In this document: one piece after another, positions 8,313-16,839 of the stretch
Layout: every line of letters starts with the position of its first letter
How positions within the stretch are numbered: the stretch's first letter is position 1
Assembly: GCA_020073165.1 (NCBI GenBank)
Contig: JAIQFP010000013.1
Coordinates: 1-64,000 of the forward strand
Reading direction: 5' to 3'
Length of the DNA: 64,000 bases
Source of the DNA: Terriglobia bacterium
Lineage (GTDB): Bacteria > Acidobacteriota > Terriglobia > Terriglobales > Acidobacteriaceae
The notes under the pieces: generated by a model
Databases searched by the model: none
The model's input: only the letters and a program-made list of their open reading frames with translations
Told to the model about the DNA's origin: nothing
Program-made: the position numbers and the translations under genes

Positions 8313-8906
8313 ATGGCCGATCCTCTTTACTTGAGCCTCTGGTTCCCCAGTTTTGCCGATGATGACATGTTGCCCCGCGCCCTCGCGGTCATGAAGCAGT
8401 TTCCGTTTTCTGCGCGGCAGCCCGGAATTACCTACCTCGCCCTCCATCCCGTCTCTTGGAATGAGTCCACCGTACTGGAGCAGCGTTTCCGGCCTGGCGT
8501 CGAACCCGAGCAGGCGGTGCAGTTTGCCGGTGAGCAACTTCACGAGGACTACGCTTACACGTTCGAAGCCTTCTGGGATCTTTGGACCTTAACCGAGGAT
8601 GCCAAGGAGTGGGTGCTGCAACCGTCACTCGTCAGATTCATTGTGCGCGGGGTGGAGTTTGACGAGGGCGCCTCCGAGCAGGATGGCCACATCCAGGTGG
8701 ACCTTGGGTTGGACACGCCGTTTCTTCACGAAGAGCTGCAACTCACCGCTGCCGCCGAGGCCAAAGTCCGCGCCAACGTGCAGAAGTTGGTCGAGTTCAC
8801 CACCAAGGCGGAGAAAAGTTCCGGTGCCAGGGCGCGGCTCCTGTGGTCAGAGTCCGAAGAGAACCTGGCGCAAAAGTTGATCTTCCGCCTTCAAAAAGTG
8901 CAATGA
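8313..8906 (+). CDS. Conserved hypothetical protein, 197 residues
   Basis: I do not recognise this family. The likely start is the ATG at 8313 (MADPLYLSLWFPSF); the frame is open upstream to 8166, but that part looks like non-coding translation and no good ribosome binding site marks either start. The protein is soluble, acidic and without a signal peptide. It has several aromatic stretches (YAYTFEAFWDLW, KEWVLQPSLVRFIVRG) and a C-terminal helical region. It stands alone between tRNA-Glu and the convergent ppdK gene. It is the first chromosomal gene outside the mobile element. Confidence 0.6.
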   Translation: MADPLYLSLWFPSFADDDMLPRALAVMKQFPFSARQPGITYLALHPVSWNESTVLEQRFRPGVEPEQAVQFAGEQLHEDYAYTFEAFWDLWTLTEDAKEWVLQPSLVRFIVRGVEFDEGASEQDGHIQVDLGLDTPFLHEELQLTAAAEAKVRANVQKLVEFTTKAEKSSGARARLLWSESEENLAQKLIFRLQKVQ

Positions 8907-8940
8907 CTTTGGGCCAAAGCCGCCCAACACCCCGCGGTTT

Positions 8941-11727
8941 CTATTTTGTCCTTCCGCCTTCAACCTTGAGTTTGTCGCTGGCCGCCGCCTGGGCCGCTGC
9001 CAGCCTGGCCGTCAGCACCCGGAACGGTGAGCAGGAAACGTAATTCAGTCCCACCTGGTGGCAGAACTCCACCGACGACGGCTCGCCGCCGTGCTCGCCG
9101 CAAATGCCAACCTTGAGATTGGGACGCGTCTTCCGCCCGCGCTCGGTGGCCATGCGAACCAACTGGCCTACGCCCTCGCGATCGATTACCGCAAAGGGAT
9201 CCTGTTTGAGGATACCTTCGCTGACGTATGTCGGCAGGACTTTGTTCACGTCGTCCCGGGAAAAGCCAAACGTGGTTTGCGTCAAATCGTTGGTGCCGAA
9301 CGAGAAGAATTCCGCTTCCTTGGCAATCTCGTCAGCCACCAGCGCCGCTCGTGGCAACTCGATCATGGTGCCCACCAGGTAGGGCACGCTCATTTCTTTC
9401 TCTTTGAACACCTCGTCGGCCACCCGCCGCACGATCGCTCCCTGGTGCGCCATCTCTTTCACGGTAGCGGTCAGAGGGATCATGACCTCGGGATGCACCT
9501 TGACGCCTTCCTTGGCCACGGTCACCGCCGCTTCGAAGATGGCCCGCGCCTGCATCTCGGTGATCTCGGGATAGGTGATCCCGAGGCGGCACCCGCGGTG
9601 CCCGAGCATGGGATTGAACTCATGCAACTGCTCCACCCGGCCCAAGAGCGCGGGCATGAGTTTCTTCAGATCGCTTGCCGCTTTCGCGCCGTAGTCGCGA
9701 TACTTCGCCACCAGGGACTTCTTCTCCTTGGCGCTGGCATACGGCAAAGTCGCAATGTCCACCATCAACTCCTCTCGCCGGGGAAGGAACTCGTGTAGCG
9801 GAGGATCGAGTGTACGGATGGTGACTGGGAAACCGTCCATAGCGCGGAAAACGCCGATGAAGTCCTCCCGCTGCATGGGCAGCAGCTTCTTCAGGGCGGC
9901 ACGGCGGTCCTTTTCGTTATCGGCGAGAATCATGGCGCGCATGTGCGGAATTTTCTTCTCGCCAAAGAACATGTGTTCGGTGCGGCACAGGCCAATGCCC
10001 TCGGCGCCGAACGCCCGCGCCTGGATCGCATCACGCGGAATGTCGGCATTGGCACGCACGCCCAGCTTGCGGAACGGCTCCGCCCACCTCATGAACGTCA
10101 CCAACTCGGGATCATCCGCCTTGGGAGGAATGGTGTTGAGCTTGCCCTTGATCACCCGCCCGGTCGTGCCGTCGAGTGAAATCCAATCGCCCTCTTTAAA
10201 CACCTGCCCCTTGGCCCGCATCTCGCGCGCTTTCTCATCCACCCCGATGTCGCCCGCACCTGCCACGCAGCACTTGCCCATGCCGCGCGTCACCACGGCG
10301 GCGTGGCTGGTCATGCCGCCGCGCGAGGTGAGAATGCCCTTTGCCACTTCCATGCCGTGGATATCCTCTGGTGTGGTCTCCGAGCGGACCAGGATGACCT
10401 GCGCTTTATTGTCCTTGTGCACTGCTGCGACGGCAGCATCGGCGGTGAACACGATCTGCCCGACCGCCGCGCCCGGCGACGCGGGCAAACCTGTGGCCAA
10501 CACCTCGACCTTTCCCTTCTCGTCCAGCCGCGGCACCAAGAAATCGTAAAGCTGGTTGGGCTCGACCCGGAAAATCGCCTCTTCCTTGGTGATGAGTCCT
10601 TCCTCCACCATCTGGATAGCGATCCGCACCGCGGCCAGGCCGGTGCGCTTGCCGTTGCGCGTCTGCAGCATGTACAGCTTGCCATCCTGGATGGTGAACT
10701 CGAAGTCCTGCATGTCGCGGTAGTGCTTCTCCAAACGCGTGGTGATTTCGCGCAGCTGGTTGTAAACCTGCGGCATGATCTTCTCGAGTTCCAGGATGTG
10801 CACCGGGGTACGCACGCCCGAAACCACATCTTCGCCCTGCGCATTCAGCAGAAATTCGCCATAGAACTCTTTGGTCCCTGTAGCCGGATTGCGGGTGAAG
10901 CCCACGCCCGTACCGCTGGTGTCACCCAGGTTGCCATACACCATGATCTGCACGTTGACCGCGGTACCGAGATCGTCGGAGATGTTGTTGATGCGCCGGT
11001 AGTGCTTGGCACGGTCGTTTTCCCAGGAGCGGAATACCGCATCCCGTGCCATCACGAGTTGCTCGTGCGGATCCTGCGGGAAGTCACGCTTGGCGTGCTT
11101 CTTGACCACCTTCTTGTATTCCTCGATGACTTCCTTCAAAGCCTTGGCGTCGAGATCGGTGTCGAGCTTGGCTTTCTTCTGTTTCTTTTTGTGGTCGAAC
11201 ACCTCATCAAACGCTGACTTCTCGATGTCGAGCACCACATTGCCGAACATCTGGATCAATCGCCGATAGGAATCGTAAGCGAAGCGGGGGTTGTTCTTGA
11301 CCTTGGCCAATGCCTCGACGCTCTGATCGTTCAGCCCCAGGTTGAGGATGGTATCCATCATCCCCGGCATGGAGAATTTCGCGCCCGAGCGCACGCTCAC
11401 CAGCAGCGGGTTCTCGCCCTTGCCCAGCTTCTGCCCTTGAAGTTGCTCCAGATGGGCCAGCGCTTCTTCCATCTGGCGGTCTACTTCCTTCGACACGCTG
11501 CCCTGCCGCATATAGTCCCGGCAAGCCTCGGTCTGGATAGTGAACCCCGGAGGCACCGGCAATGCCGCGTTGGTCATCTCGGCCAGGCCAGCGCCTTTGC
11601 CGCCCAGCTCATCTTTCATCTTGCCGTTGCCATCGGCCTTGCCGCCGCCAAAGAAGTACACGTACTTGGTGCTGGGCTTCTTTTCCATGGTGCTAACTTC
11701 AGTTTCGGGCATCGTCGTAGTTGCCAT
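8941..11727 (-). CDS. ppdK: Pyruvate, phosphate dikinase
   Basis: This enzyme interconverts pyruvate, ATP and phosphate with phosphoenolpyruvate, AMP and pyrophosphate in the cytosol. The 928-residue product has the family layout. The N-terminal ATP-grasp domain includes GGKGAGLAEM and TGVGFTRNPATG. The swivelling phosphohistidine domain has GGMTSHAAVVTRGMGK (near residue 475). The C-terminal TIM-barrel has GIGLCRTEHMF, SFGTNDLTQTTFGFSRDD and GICGEHGGEP. Length is in the usual range apart from a lysine-rich insert (DHKKKQKKAK) near residue 180. The ATG at 11727 has AAGGACT upstream. It is the last gene of the recO-glyQ-glyS-ppdK run, which is also clustered in some other phyla. Confidence 0.96.
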   Translation of the reverse strand: MATTTMPETEVSTMEKKPSTKYVYFFGGGKADGNGKMKDELGGKGAGLAEMTNAALPVPPGFTIQTEACRDYMRQGSVSKEVDRQMEEALAHLEQLQGQKLGKGENPLLVSVRSGAKFSMPGMMDTILNLGLNDQSVEALAKVKNNPRFAYDSYRRLIQMFGNVVLDIEKSAFDEVFDHKKKQKKAKLDTDLDAKALKEVIEEYKKVVKKHAKRDFPQDPHEQLVMARDAVFRSWENDRAKHYRRINNISDDLGTAVNVQIMVYGNLGDTSGTGVGFTRNPATGTKEFYGEFLLNAQGEDVVSGVRTPVHILELEKIMPQVYNQLREITTRLEKHYRDMQDFEFTIQDGKLYMLQTRNGKRTGLAAVRIAIQMVEEGLITKEEAIFRVEPNQLYDFLVPRLDEKGKVEVLATGLPASPGAAVGQIVFTADAAVAAVHKDNKAQVILVRSETTPEDIHGMEVAKGILTSRGGMTSHAAVVTRGMGKCCVAGAGDIGVDEKAREMRAKGQVFKEGDWISLDGTTGRVIKGKLNTIPPKADDPELVTFMRWAEPFRKLGVRANADIPRDAIQARAFGAEGIGLCRTEHMFFGEKKIPHMRAMILADNEKDRRAALKKLLPMQREDFIGVFRAMDGFPVTIRTLDPPLHEFLPRREELMVDIATLPYASAKEKKSLVAKYRDYGAKAASDLKKLMPALLGRVEQLHEFNPMLGHRGCRLGITYPEITEMQARAIFEAAVTVAKEGVKVHPEVMIPLTATVKEMAHQGAIVRRVADEVFKEKEMSVPYLVGTMIELPRAALVADEIAKEAEFFSFGTNDLTQTTFGFSRDDVNKVLPTYVSEGILKQDPFAVIDREGVGQLVRMATERGRKTRPNLKVGICGEHGGEPSSVEFCHQVGLNYVSCSPFRVLTARLAAAQAAASDKLKVEGGRTK

Positions 11728-11778
11728 ATGTATTTAGTCCTTTACTGAGATTTTCGTATCCCGCGTTCCAAACTCTCT

Positions 11779-11835
11779 GTCATCCCGAGCGAAGCCCGAA
11801 CCGCGTTTTGCGCGGCGAAGGCGAGTCGAGGAACC
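11779..11835. repeat. Intergenic GC-rich dispersed repeat of the GTCATCCCGAGCGAAG type
   Basis: Between glyS and ppdK lies a block that starts GTCATCCCGAGCGAAGC and ends GGCGAGTCGAGGAACC, with a partly self-complementary middle (CCGCG, CGCGG). Blocks of this form are recurrent intergenic repeats in many soil bacterial genomes. Nothing in it looks coding. Confidence 0.5.
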
Positions 11836-11841
11836 TTGCGT

Positions 11842-13980
11842 TTACTTCCCTTCCGTTACAATCTCCGAAAAATCCGCGATGGTTGAGAATTCCTTCAACA
11901 GCGTCGCAAGCAGCGCGAGTCGGTTAGCCCGCACCCGCTCGTCTTCGACCATCACCATGACTTTGTCGAAGAAGGTATCCACCGCAGGTCGAAGTTTCGA
12001 AATCTCGACCAACGCCGGCTCATAGTCGTGCTTTTGACGCAGTTCCTCCACCGCCTTGGCGGTCACCGGAATCATCGCGGCGAGATCCTTCTCTGCTGAC
12101 TCGCCTAACGTATTGCCGTCAATACCCGCTCCCACCTGTTTCCCCGTCTCACTCGCCTGGCGCAGGATATTCTTGATCCGCTTGAACGCCACCGAGATGG
12201 ACTCGAAGTCGGCCGACGGCCGCACCTTGCTGACCGCCTCGGCCCGCGCCGCCGCGTCCACTACGTCATCCGCGCCTGCCGCAAGAACCGCATTCACCAC
12301 GTCGTACTTGAAGCCCAAAACATCCCGCAGGTAGAACTCCAGCCGCTCCCGGAAGAAATCCTGCACCGCGCCATTGAAATCGACCTTCGCGGAGAACTTC
12401 TTCTCTGCTTCCGACCCGCGATACGCTTCTCGGGCAGCGAAGAGAACCTCGGTCAGCAGCAAGGGCAGCTTCTTCTCCGCAATCGTCTTCACAATCCCAT
12501 TGGCCTGCCGCCGCAGCGCGAACGGGTCTCTCGACCCACTAGGTATTATCCCCAGCGCAAACATCCCAGCAATGCTGTCGGCCTTGTCGCCGATCGCAAG
12601 CATGGCGCCTTCGACCGTGCGCGGCACCGAGTCTTCCATAGACTCCGGCTTGTACTGGTCGTAGATGGCGTCGGCAATCGCGAACCGCGTGCTTTCCGGC
12701 AAGTCCTCGTCGAGCTGCTGTACCCGTGCGTAGAGTCCGCCCACAATCCCCTGCAGTTCGGTGAATTCCTTCACCAGATCGGTGGTCAGGTCTGTCTTCG
12801 CGAGATAGGCGGCCTTGTGAATGACGCCCGGTCGAATCGCCATCCCGTTCTGCCGCACGCTCTCGGAAAGCCAACTGCACAGCCGCTGCACCCGCAGAGT
12901 TTTCTCGTAGTAACTGCCCAGGTCTTTCTGAAAGGTGACGTGCTTCAGCCACTCGCCGCGCTCGCGCAGCGGATGTTTCTGATCGGTCTGCCAGAAGAAG
13001 CGCGCATCGGTGAAGCGTGCCCGCAGCACCCTCTCATGTCCGTGCCGGATGATGCCCTGCGGATCACCGTCGGTATTCAGCACCGCCAGGAAATACGGGA
13101 GAAGCTTGCCGGACGCATCCTCGACGGCGAAATACTTCTGATGGTCCCGCATCACCGTGACCAACACTTCTGCCGGCAATTCCAGGAACTCGCGGTCAAA
13201 GTTACCCAGGATGACGGACGGATATTCGGTCAGGTTCACAACCGTGTCGAGCAGCGATTTGTCTTCGCGCCAGCGCGCCCCGGGGATAGCCCGCGTGGCT
13301 TCGTCGAGCGCCTTGCGGATCTGTATCAGCCGCTCCTGAGCATCCAGAACCTTGGCGGTCCGCAGGACTTCGATGTAGGCAGAGGCTTGGGGAATTTCGA
13401 CCTGGCTCTGTCCGATGACGCGGTGGCCGCGCGAGGTCTTCCCGGCAGCGATCCCGTCAAACTCCAAGGGCACGACCTCGCCATCGAGCATCGCTACCAG
13501 CCAGCGCACGGGGCGCACGAAGCGTTCGCTCGGCTTGCGCCAGTACATGTTCTTGGGCCAGGAAATCCCGTTGATCTCTTTCGGCAGAAAGTCCGCCAGG
13601 ATCTCCCTTGCGGTTCGGCCCTTCTTCTTCACCGTGGCGGCGAGATATTCGCCCTTGGGCGTAGTGACCTTCTTGACCTCGGCCAGGCTGAGGCCAACCT
13701 TCTTCGCAAAGGCGTGGGCCGGGGGCGCGGGCTCACCATCCTTATAGGCCACTTTGACGGAAGGTCCCAGGACCTGCTCTTCGACATCGGGCTGCCCGGG
13801 TGAGACGGAAGCCATCAGACTCAGGCGGCGCGGAGTGGAGAAACCCCGGACTGAAGCGGGCAAACCCAACCCCTCGCGAGCCAGGAGTTCGCCCACGCGC
13901 ATCCCCAATTGCTGCAGGGCGTCGTCAATCATGCGCGCCGGGATCTCTTCGCAACCGATTTCCAGCAGAAAATCAGGCAT
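11842..13980 (-). CDS. glyS: Glycyl-tRNA synthetase beta subunit
   Basis: The 712-residue product begins MPDFLLEIGCEEIPARM, the hallmark N-terminus of bacterial GlyS. It contains family blocks such as FSTPRRLSL, SWPKNMYW, FVRPVRWLVAML and VVNLTEYPSVILGNFD, an HD-like region (RPGVIHKAAYLAKTDLTTDLVKEF), SGSRDPFALRRQANG and a C-terminal anticodon-binding DALR-like domain. GlyS joins GlyQ in an alpha2beta2 enzyme and provides tRNA recognition. Length is normal. It lies downstream of glyQ in the same direction, separated by 173 bases carrying two GC-rich hairpins. Confidence 0.97.
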   Translation of the reverse strand: MPDFLLEIGCEEIPARMIDDALQQLGMRVGELLAREGLGLPASVRGFSTPRRLSLMASVSPGQPDVEEQVLGPSVKVAYKDGEPAPPAHAFAKKVGLSLAEVKKVTTPKGEYLAATVKKKGRTAREILADFLPKEINGISWPKNMYWRKPSERFVRPVRWLVAMLDGEVVPLEFDGIAAGKTSRGHRVIGQSQVEIPQASAYIEVLRTAKVLDAQERLIQIRKALDEATRAIPGARWREDKSLLDTVVNLTEYPSVILGNFDREFLELPAEVLVTVMRDHQKYFAVEDASGKLLPYFLAVLNTDGDPQGIIRHGHERVLRARFTDARFFWQTDQKHPLRERGEWLKHVTFQKDLGSYYEKTLRVQRLCSWLSESVRQNGMAIRPGVIHKAAYLAKTDLTTDLVKEFTELQGIVGGLYARVQQLDEDLPESTRFAIADAIYDQYKPESMEDSVPRTVEGAMLAIGDKADSIAGMFALGIIPSGSRDPFALRRQANGIVKTIAEKKLPLLLTEVLFAAREAYRGSEAEKKFSAKVDFNGAVQDFFRERLEFYLRDVLGFKYDVVNAVLAAGADDVVDAAARAEAVSKVRPSADFESISVAFKRIKNILRQASETGKQVGAGIDGNTLGESAEKDLAAMIPVTAKAVEELRQKHDYEPALVEISKLRPAVDTFFDKVMVMVEDERVRANRLALLATLLKEFSTIADFSEIVTEGK

Positions 13981-14046
13981 GTAAGCAACCGTCTATCTTC
14001 CCAGAGAACCCCACTCCCCGAATGTGAGCCCCGTCACAACCGTGTG

Positions 14047-14123
14047 GCGCGGGCGCCCCGCCCGCGCGACGTCGGCCATCCCCCGAAAACCCTTTGGCCA
14101 CACCGATGGGGGCGGGCCCCCAT
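14047..14123. repeat. Two GC-rich hairpins between glyQ and glyS
   Basis: Hairpin one has arms GCGCGGGC (14047-14054) and GCCCGCGC (14060-14067). Hairpin two has arms ATGGGGGC (14106-14113) and GCCCCCAT (14116-14123). No T-run follows, so these look like repeat units rather than terminators. They could stabilise the glyQ message end or attenuate glyS. Confidence 0.6.
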
Positions 14124-14153
14124 GACAGCCGCCGGGACGGCGGCAAGAGACGC

Positions 14154-15206
14154 TTATGAAACTGCTGGCGCCACTTCTTTCTTCGCTTTTTCTTTCCTGC
14201 CTGCGGGTTCTTCGTCCTCTGACTCGGTGGGTGCCTCTCGCTGCTGGTCCACCCAGGCCTTCGCAATCCCCACCGCCAGCGCCCGCACCCGCGCAATCAC
14301 CCCCACGCGCTCAGTCACTGAAATCGCTCCACGCGCGTCGAGAATATTGAAAAGATGTGAACACTTCAGGCACAGATCGTAAGCCCCCAGCAACGGAAAC
14401 CGCTTCTTGTCGGGGTGCCCCGTCCTTGTCTCTCCGTTCTTTGGAGAGACAGGGCGGGGATTTTGACCTTTCTCCAACGCCGCGTACTTCTCCAGCAGCC
14501 CCTTGCACTCCGCCTCGCACAACTCAAAATGCTTCCACGTCCTTTCGACGTCGGCCGCCTCGAAGTTGTACACCGAGAACTGCAGCTCATCCGCCAGCCG
14601 CACATCGCCATAGGTCGTGACCCGACCAGTTTCCGGATCGCGCGCCCACACAATGTCGTAGATCGAGTCCACATCCTGCAAGAACGCCGCAATCCGCTCC
14701 AGCCCATACGTCAACTCGGCCGAGATGGGATCCAGGTCCACGCCCCCACACTGCTGGAAGTAGGTGAACTGGGTAATCTCCAGCCCGTCGAGCATCACCT
14801 GCCACCCGATTCCCCACGCGCCCAGCGTCGGCGACTCCCAGTTGTCCTCTTCGAACTTAATGTCGTGCTGGCGCAAATCAATCCCCATCGCCCCCAGCGA
14901 CTCCAGATAAAGCTCCTGCACATTTTCCGGCGGAGGCTTCAGGATGACCTGCAACTGCAAATGCTTGAAAAGCCGGTTGGGATTCTCCCCATACCGCCCG
15001 TCGGCGGGCCGGCGCGAAGGCTGCACGTAAGCGACTTTGTAGGGCTGAGGACCGAGCACGCGCAGAAAGGTCTCCGGAGCCATGGTGCCGGCCCCGACTT
15101 CGACGTCGTAGGGCTGTTGCAACACACATCCGCGGTCAGCCCAAAAGGTCTGGAGGCGGAGGATGAGGTCTTGAAACGTCGGCGGATTGGGTTTGGTTTG
15201 GTTCAC
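14154..15206 (-). CDS. glyQ: Glycyl-tRNA synthetase alpha subunit with an inserted segment
   Basis: GlyQ forms glycyl-adenylate and charges tRNA-Gly with GlyS. Family blocks are clear: [75 protein letters not shown] and [15 protein letters not shown] choose GTG at 15206, which matches usual GlyQ N-termini; a TTG at 15239 would add 11 unusual residues that overlap an inverted repeat. Two additions are unusual. About 25 residues are inserted before [16 protein letters not shown], encoded by a palindromic repeat, and the C-terminus ends in a charged tail ([15 protein letters not shown]). Both are in frame, so the gene should be functional. Confidence 0.95.
   Translation of the reverse strand: MNQTKPNPPTFQDLILRLQTFWADRGCVLQQPYDVEVGAGTMAPETFLRVLGPQPYKVAYVQPSRRPADGRYGENPNRLFKHLQLQVILKPPPENVQELYLESLGAMGIDLRQHDIKFEEDNWESPTLGAWGIGWQVMLDGLEITQFTYFQQCGGVDLDPISAELTYGLERIAAFLQDVDSIYDIVWARDPETGRVTTYGDVRLADELQFSVYNFEAADVERTWKHFELCEAECKGLLEKYAALEKGQNPRPVSPKNGETRTGHPDKKRFPLLGAYDLCLKCSHLFNILDARGAISVTERVGVIARVRALAVGIAKAWVDQQREAPTESEDEEPAGRKEKAKKEVAPAVS
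14418..14459. repeat. Palindromic repeat inserted in frame within glyQ
   Basis: Arm 14418-14435 (CCCCGTCCTTGTCTCTCC) pairs with 14443-14459 (GGAGAGACAGGGCGGGG) around a 7-base loop, with one wobble and one bulge. On the coding strand it encodes most of a polar insertion ([17 protein letters not shown]) absent from typical GlyQ proteins. Confidence 0.7.
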
Positions 15207-15228
15207 GCTTTGTAAAGTCGAGCAACTA

Positions 15229-15315
15229 GCACTTAGCAATTGGTATTTAGCCCGTCAGCCTTCTTGCCGCTCGATCAAGTCCGGCGATGATCTCTCACGG
15301 CCAAATGCTAAGTGC
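15229..15315. repeat. Inverted repeat spanning the recO-glyQ junction
   Basis: GCACTTAGCAATTGG (15229-15243) and CCAAATGCTAAGTGC (15301-15315) are inverted copies with one mismatch over 15 bases. The right arm contains the recO stop codon; the left arm lies just upstream of the chosen glyQ start. It may fold in the transcript and affect glyQ expression. Confidence 0.5.
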
Positions 15316-16051
15316 CGATCCTCTCCAGCATCCCCGCGGTCACCAGCTTCTTCTCAATATGCCGCTGTAAAGTCTGGATCAAGAACTTCCGCAAATCCGC
15401 GCCTTGTCGTTTCGGCCACGGCGTGCCCGCGAAACTCTCCACCGGTGCCCGAAACATCTGCGCCGCCAGCCCCCGCGACTCCACCGACATCTCTGACGAT
15501 GCCAGCCGCTTATCTTCCGGGCACATCAGCCCGTCGGCCAGCGCATGAAAGTAGGCCCGGCTCCCATTCAACGTCCGCCCACAAACCATGCACTCAGAAA
15601 GCTCTGGCAGATACCCCATCAGCCGCGTCATCCACAACTCAAAATAGGTGACGGGCATCCAGATATCCGGCCCGCGCAGCCCGGCCAGCACCGAAAGCGC
15701 CAGGCGGAACACGGTGTCGTTGGCCTCGCGGTCCGGTAGCAACTCGTCCAGCAGCTCGGCCACGTGTCCCAGGGCCACCGCCCGCGGATAACTCACCTCG
15801 GCGGCCAACGGCGACTCCAGCACTTCGCAGGAATCCAGCCGGGCCAACTCCTGCCGCTCCCGATCCTCGTAATAGGCCCGAACGTAGGTCAGCGGCTCCA
15901 GCGCCCCACCGAACCGCCGCTTGGATCTCTTCGCCGACCGCGCCACCCCGCGCACCTTGCCCTCTGCCCGCGTAAACAGCGTGACCAGCAGGTCGGCCTC
16001 CCGCAAGTCATACGTGCGCAGGACAATCGCTTCCGACTCCTTCAGCGCCAT
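15308..16051 (-). CDS. recO: DNA repair protein RecO
   Basis: RecO loads RecA on SSB-coated single-stranded DNA with RecR and anneals strands. The 247-residue product starts MALKESEAIVLRTYDLREADLL, a typical RecO OB-fold N-terminus, followed by LFTRAEGKVRGVARSAKRSK. The helical C-terminal region carries a zinc-binding segment (CMVCGRTLNGSRAYF and LMCPEDK). The frame is open upstream to 16201 but family similarity begins at the ATG at 16051. It is the first gene of the recO-glyQ-glyS-ppdK direction and is divergent from the small zinc protein gene at 16156. Confidence 0.93.
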   Translation of the reverse strand: MALKESEAIVLRTYDLREADLLVTLFTRAEGKVRGVARSAKRSKRRFGGALEPLTYVRAYYEDRERQELARLDSCEVLESPLAAEVSYPRAVALGHVAELLDELLPDREANDTVFRLALSVLAGLRGPDIWMPVTYFELWMTRLMGYLPELSECMVCGRTLNGSRAYFHALADGLMCPEDKRLASSEMSVESRGLAAQMFRAPVESFAGTPWPKRQGADLRKFLIQTLQRHIEKKLVTAGMLERIGT

Positions 16052-16155
16052 GGAAATCCAGATTAATCCTCGATTGTAATGGAGGGGTGGGGAGATGGAA
16101 AGCAGCCCGCCTGCCCGCTGGCAGAGCGGCTGATCCTGGGGTAAAATACCGGGCC

Positions 16156-16323
16156 ATGCAAACTGTTCCGGAACAAGAACGGGAGTGGAACCGGCTGGCA
16201 CGGGCGGAAAACCGCCGCTGCCCGGCCTGCGGCGAATTGATTCGCTTCGATGAGCAGGAGATTTTTAAGAAGCGCAACCTGTGCACCTACTGCGCCGAGA
16301 TGATCCCTGAGAAGAAGGACTAA
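16156..16323 (+). CDS. Small zinc-ribbon protein of unknown function, 55 residues
   Basis: The ATG at 16156 opens a short frame whose product has two cysteine pairs, CPACG near residue 21 and CTYC near residue 43, spaced as in a zinc ribbon. The rest is charged and helical (EQEREWNRLARAENRR). There is no signal peptide. I do not know its function; small zinc ribbons of this kind bind nucleic acid or protein partners. It is divergent from recO and convergent with the ferredoxin gene, with a terminator hairpin between. Confidence 0.65.
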   Translation: MQTVPEQEREWNRLARAENRRCPACGELIRFDEQEIFKKRNLCTYCAEMIPEKKD

Positions 16324-16374
16324 CTCGCCGCTGGCGTCCGAAAACCTCCCTTGGCTTCCCTCTTAAACAGAAAC

Positions 16375-16403
16375 GGCGCACACCCGCGACGCAGGTGTGC
16401 GCC
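16375..16403 (-). terminator. Hairpin terminator for the ferredoxin gene
   Basis: A perfect 10-base stem, GGCGCACACC (16375-16384) with GGTGTGCGCC (16394-16403), has a 9-base loop. Read on the minus strand it is followed by GTTTCTGTTT, a T-rich tail, so it most likely ends the ferredoxin transcript and may also act on the convergent gene. Confidence 0.7.
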
Positions 16404-16425
16404 CTTCCAGAATCTCTATCCCGTG

Positions 16426-16686
16426 CTACCGCCCGTAATACGCCGCGTTGCGTTCGGTGAAAGCTTTCCACTTTTCCGGCAGGTCATCCAGCGCGAAAAT
16501 CGCCGACACCGGACACACCGGCACGCAAGCGCCGCAATCGATGCACTCCACGGGGTCAATGTACAGCATTTCCTCGGTGGCGTGCGCCTCTTCATCCTTC
16601 TTGGGATGGATGCAATCCACCGGGCAGGCGTCCACGCAGGCGGTGTCCTTGGTCCCAATGCAAGGTTCTGCAATCACATAAGCCAT
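16426..16686 (-). CDS. 7Fe-type ferredoxin (3Fe-4S and 4Fe-4S)
   Basis: This 86-residue electron carrier has cysteines at 9, 17, 21 and 25 (CIGTKDTACVDACPVDC) and at 48, 51, 54 and 58 (CIDCGACVPVCPV). The wide 9-17 spacing is typical of 7Fe ferredoxins, in which residues equivalent to 9, 17 and 58 hold a 3Fe-4S cluster and the others a 4Fe-4S cluster. It is cytosolic. AGGAGA precedes the ATG. The upstream region has a palindrome, CATTCT-AACA-AGAATG, at 16733-16748 that could be a regulatory site. It stands alone, with no redox partner adjacent. Confidence 0.93.
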   Translation of the reverse strand: MAYVIAEPCIGTKDTACVDACPVDCIHPKKDEEAHATEEMLYIDPVECIDCGACVPVCPVSAIFALDDLPEKWKAFTERNAAYYGR

Positions 16687-16839
16687 AGCGTTCTTTGTCT
16701 CCTGAAATTAAGCGGAACTCTTAAGAACCGCACATTCTAACAAGAATGCCGGGAAGGGTACAGCCGGGAGCAGCCAGCCGGCAATACCTGCTCGCGGACG
16801 GCCGTTCCGGCCACCAGGCGGAGGAAAGCCACCCGCGCT

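Noticed and set aside
12817-13803. 328-codon plus-strand frame opposite glyS
   Set aside because: Antisense to glyS, without a ribosome site or recognisable domain. Similar long frames opposite ppdK, lon and the aconitase gene (for example 10303-11217, 28196-29359 and 17074-17988) were rejected for the same reason.
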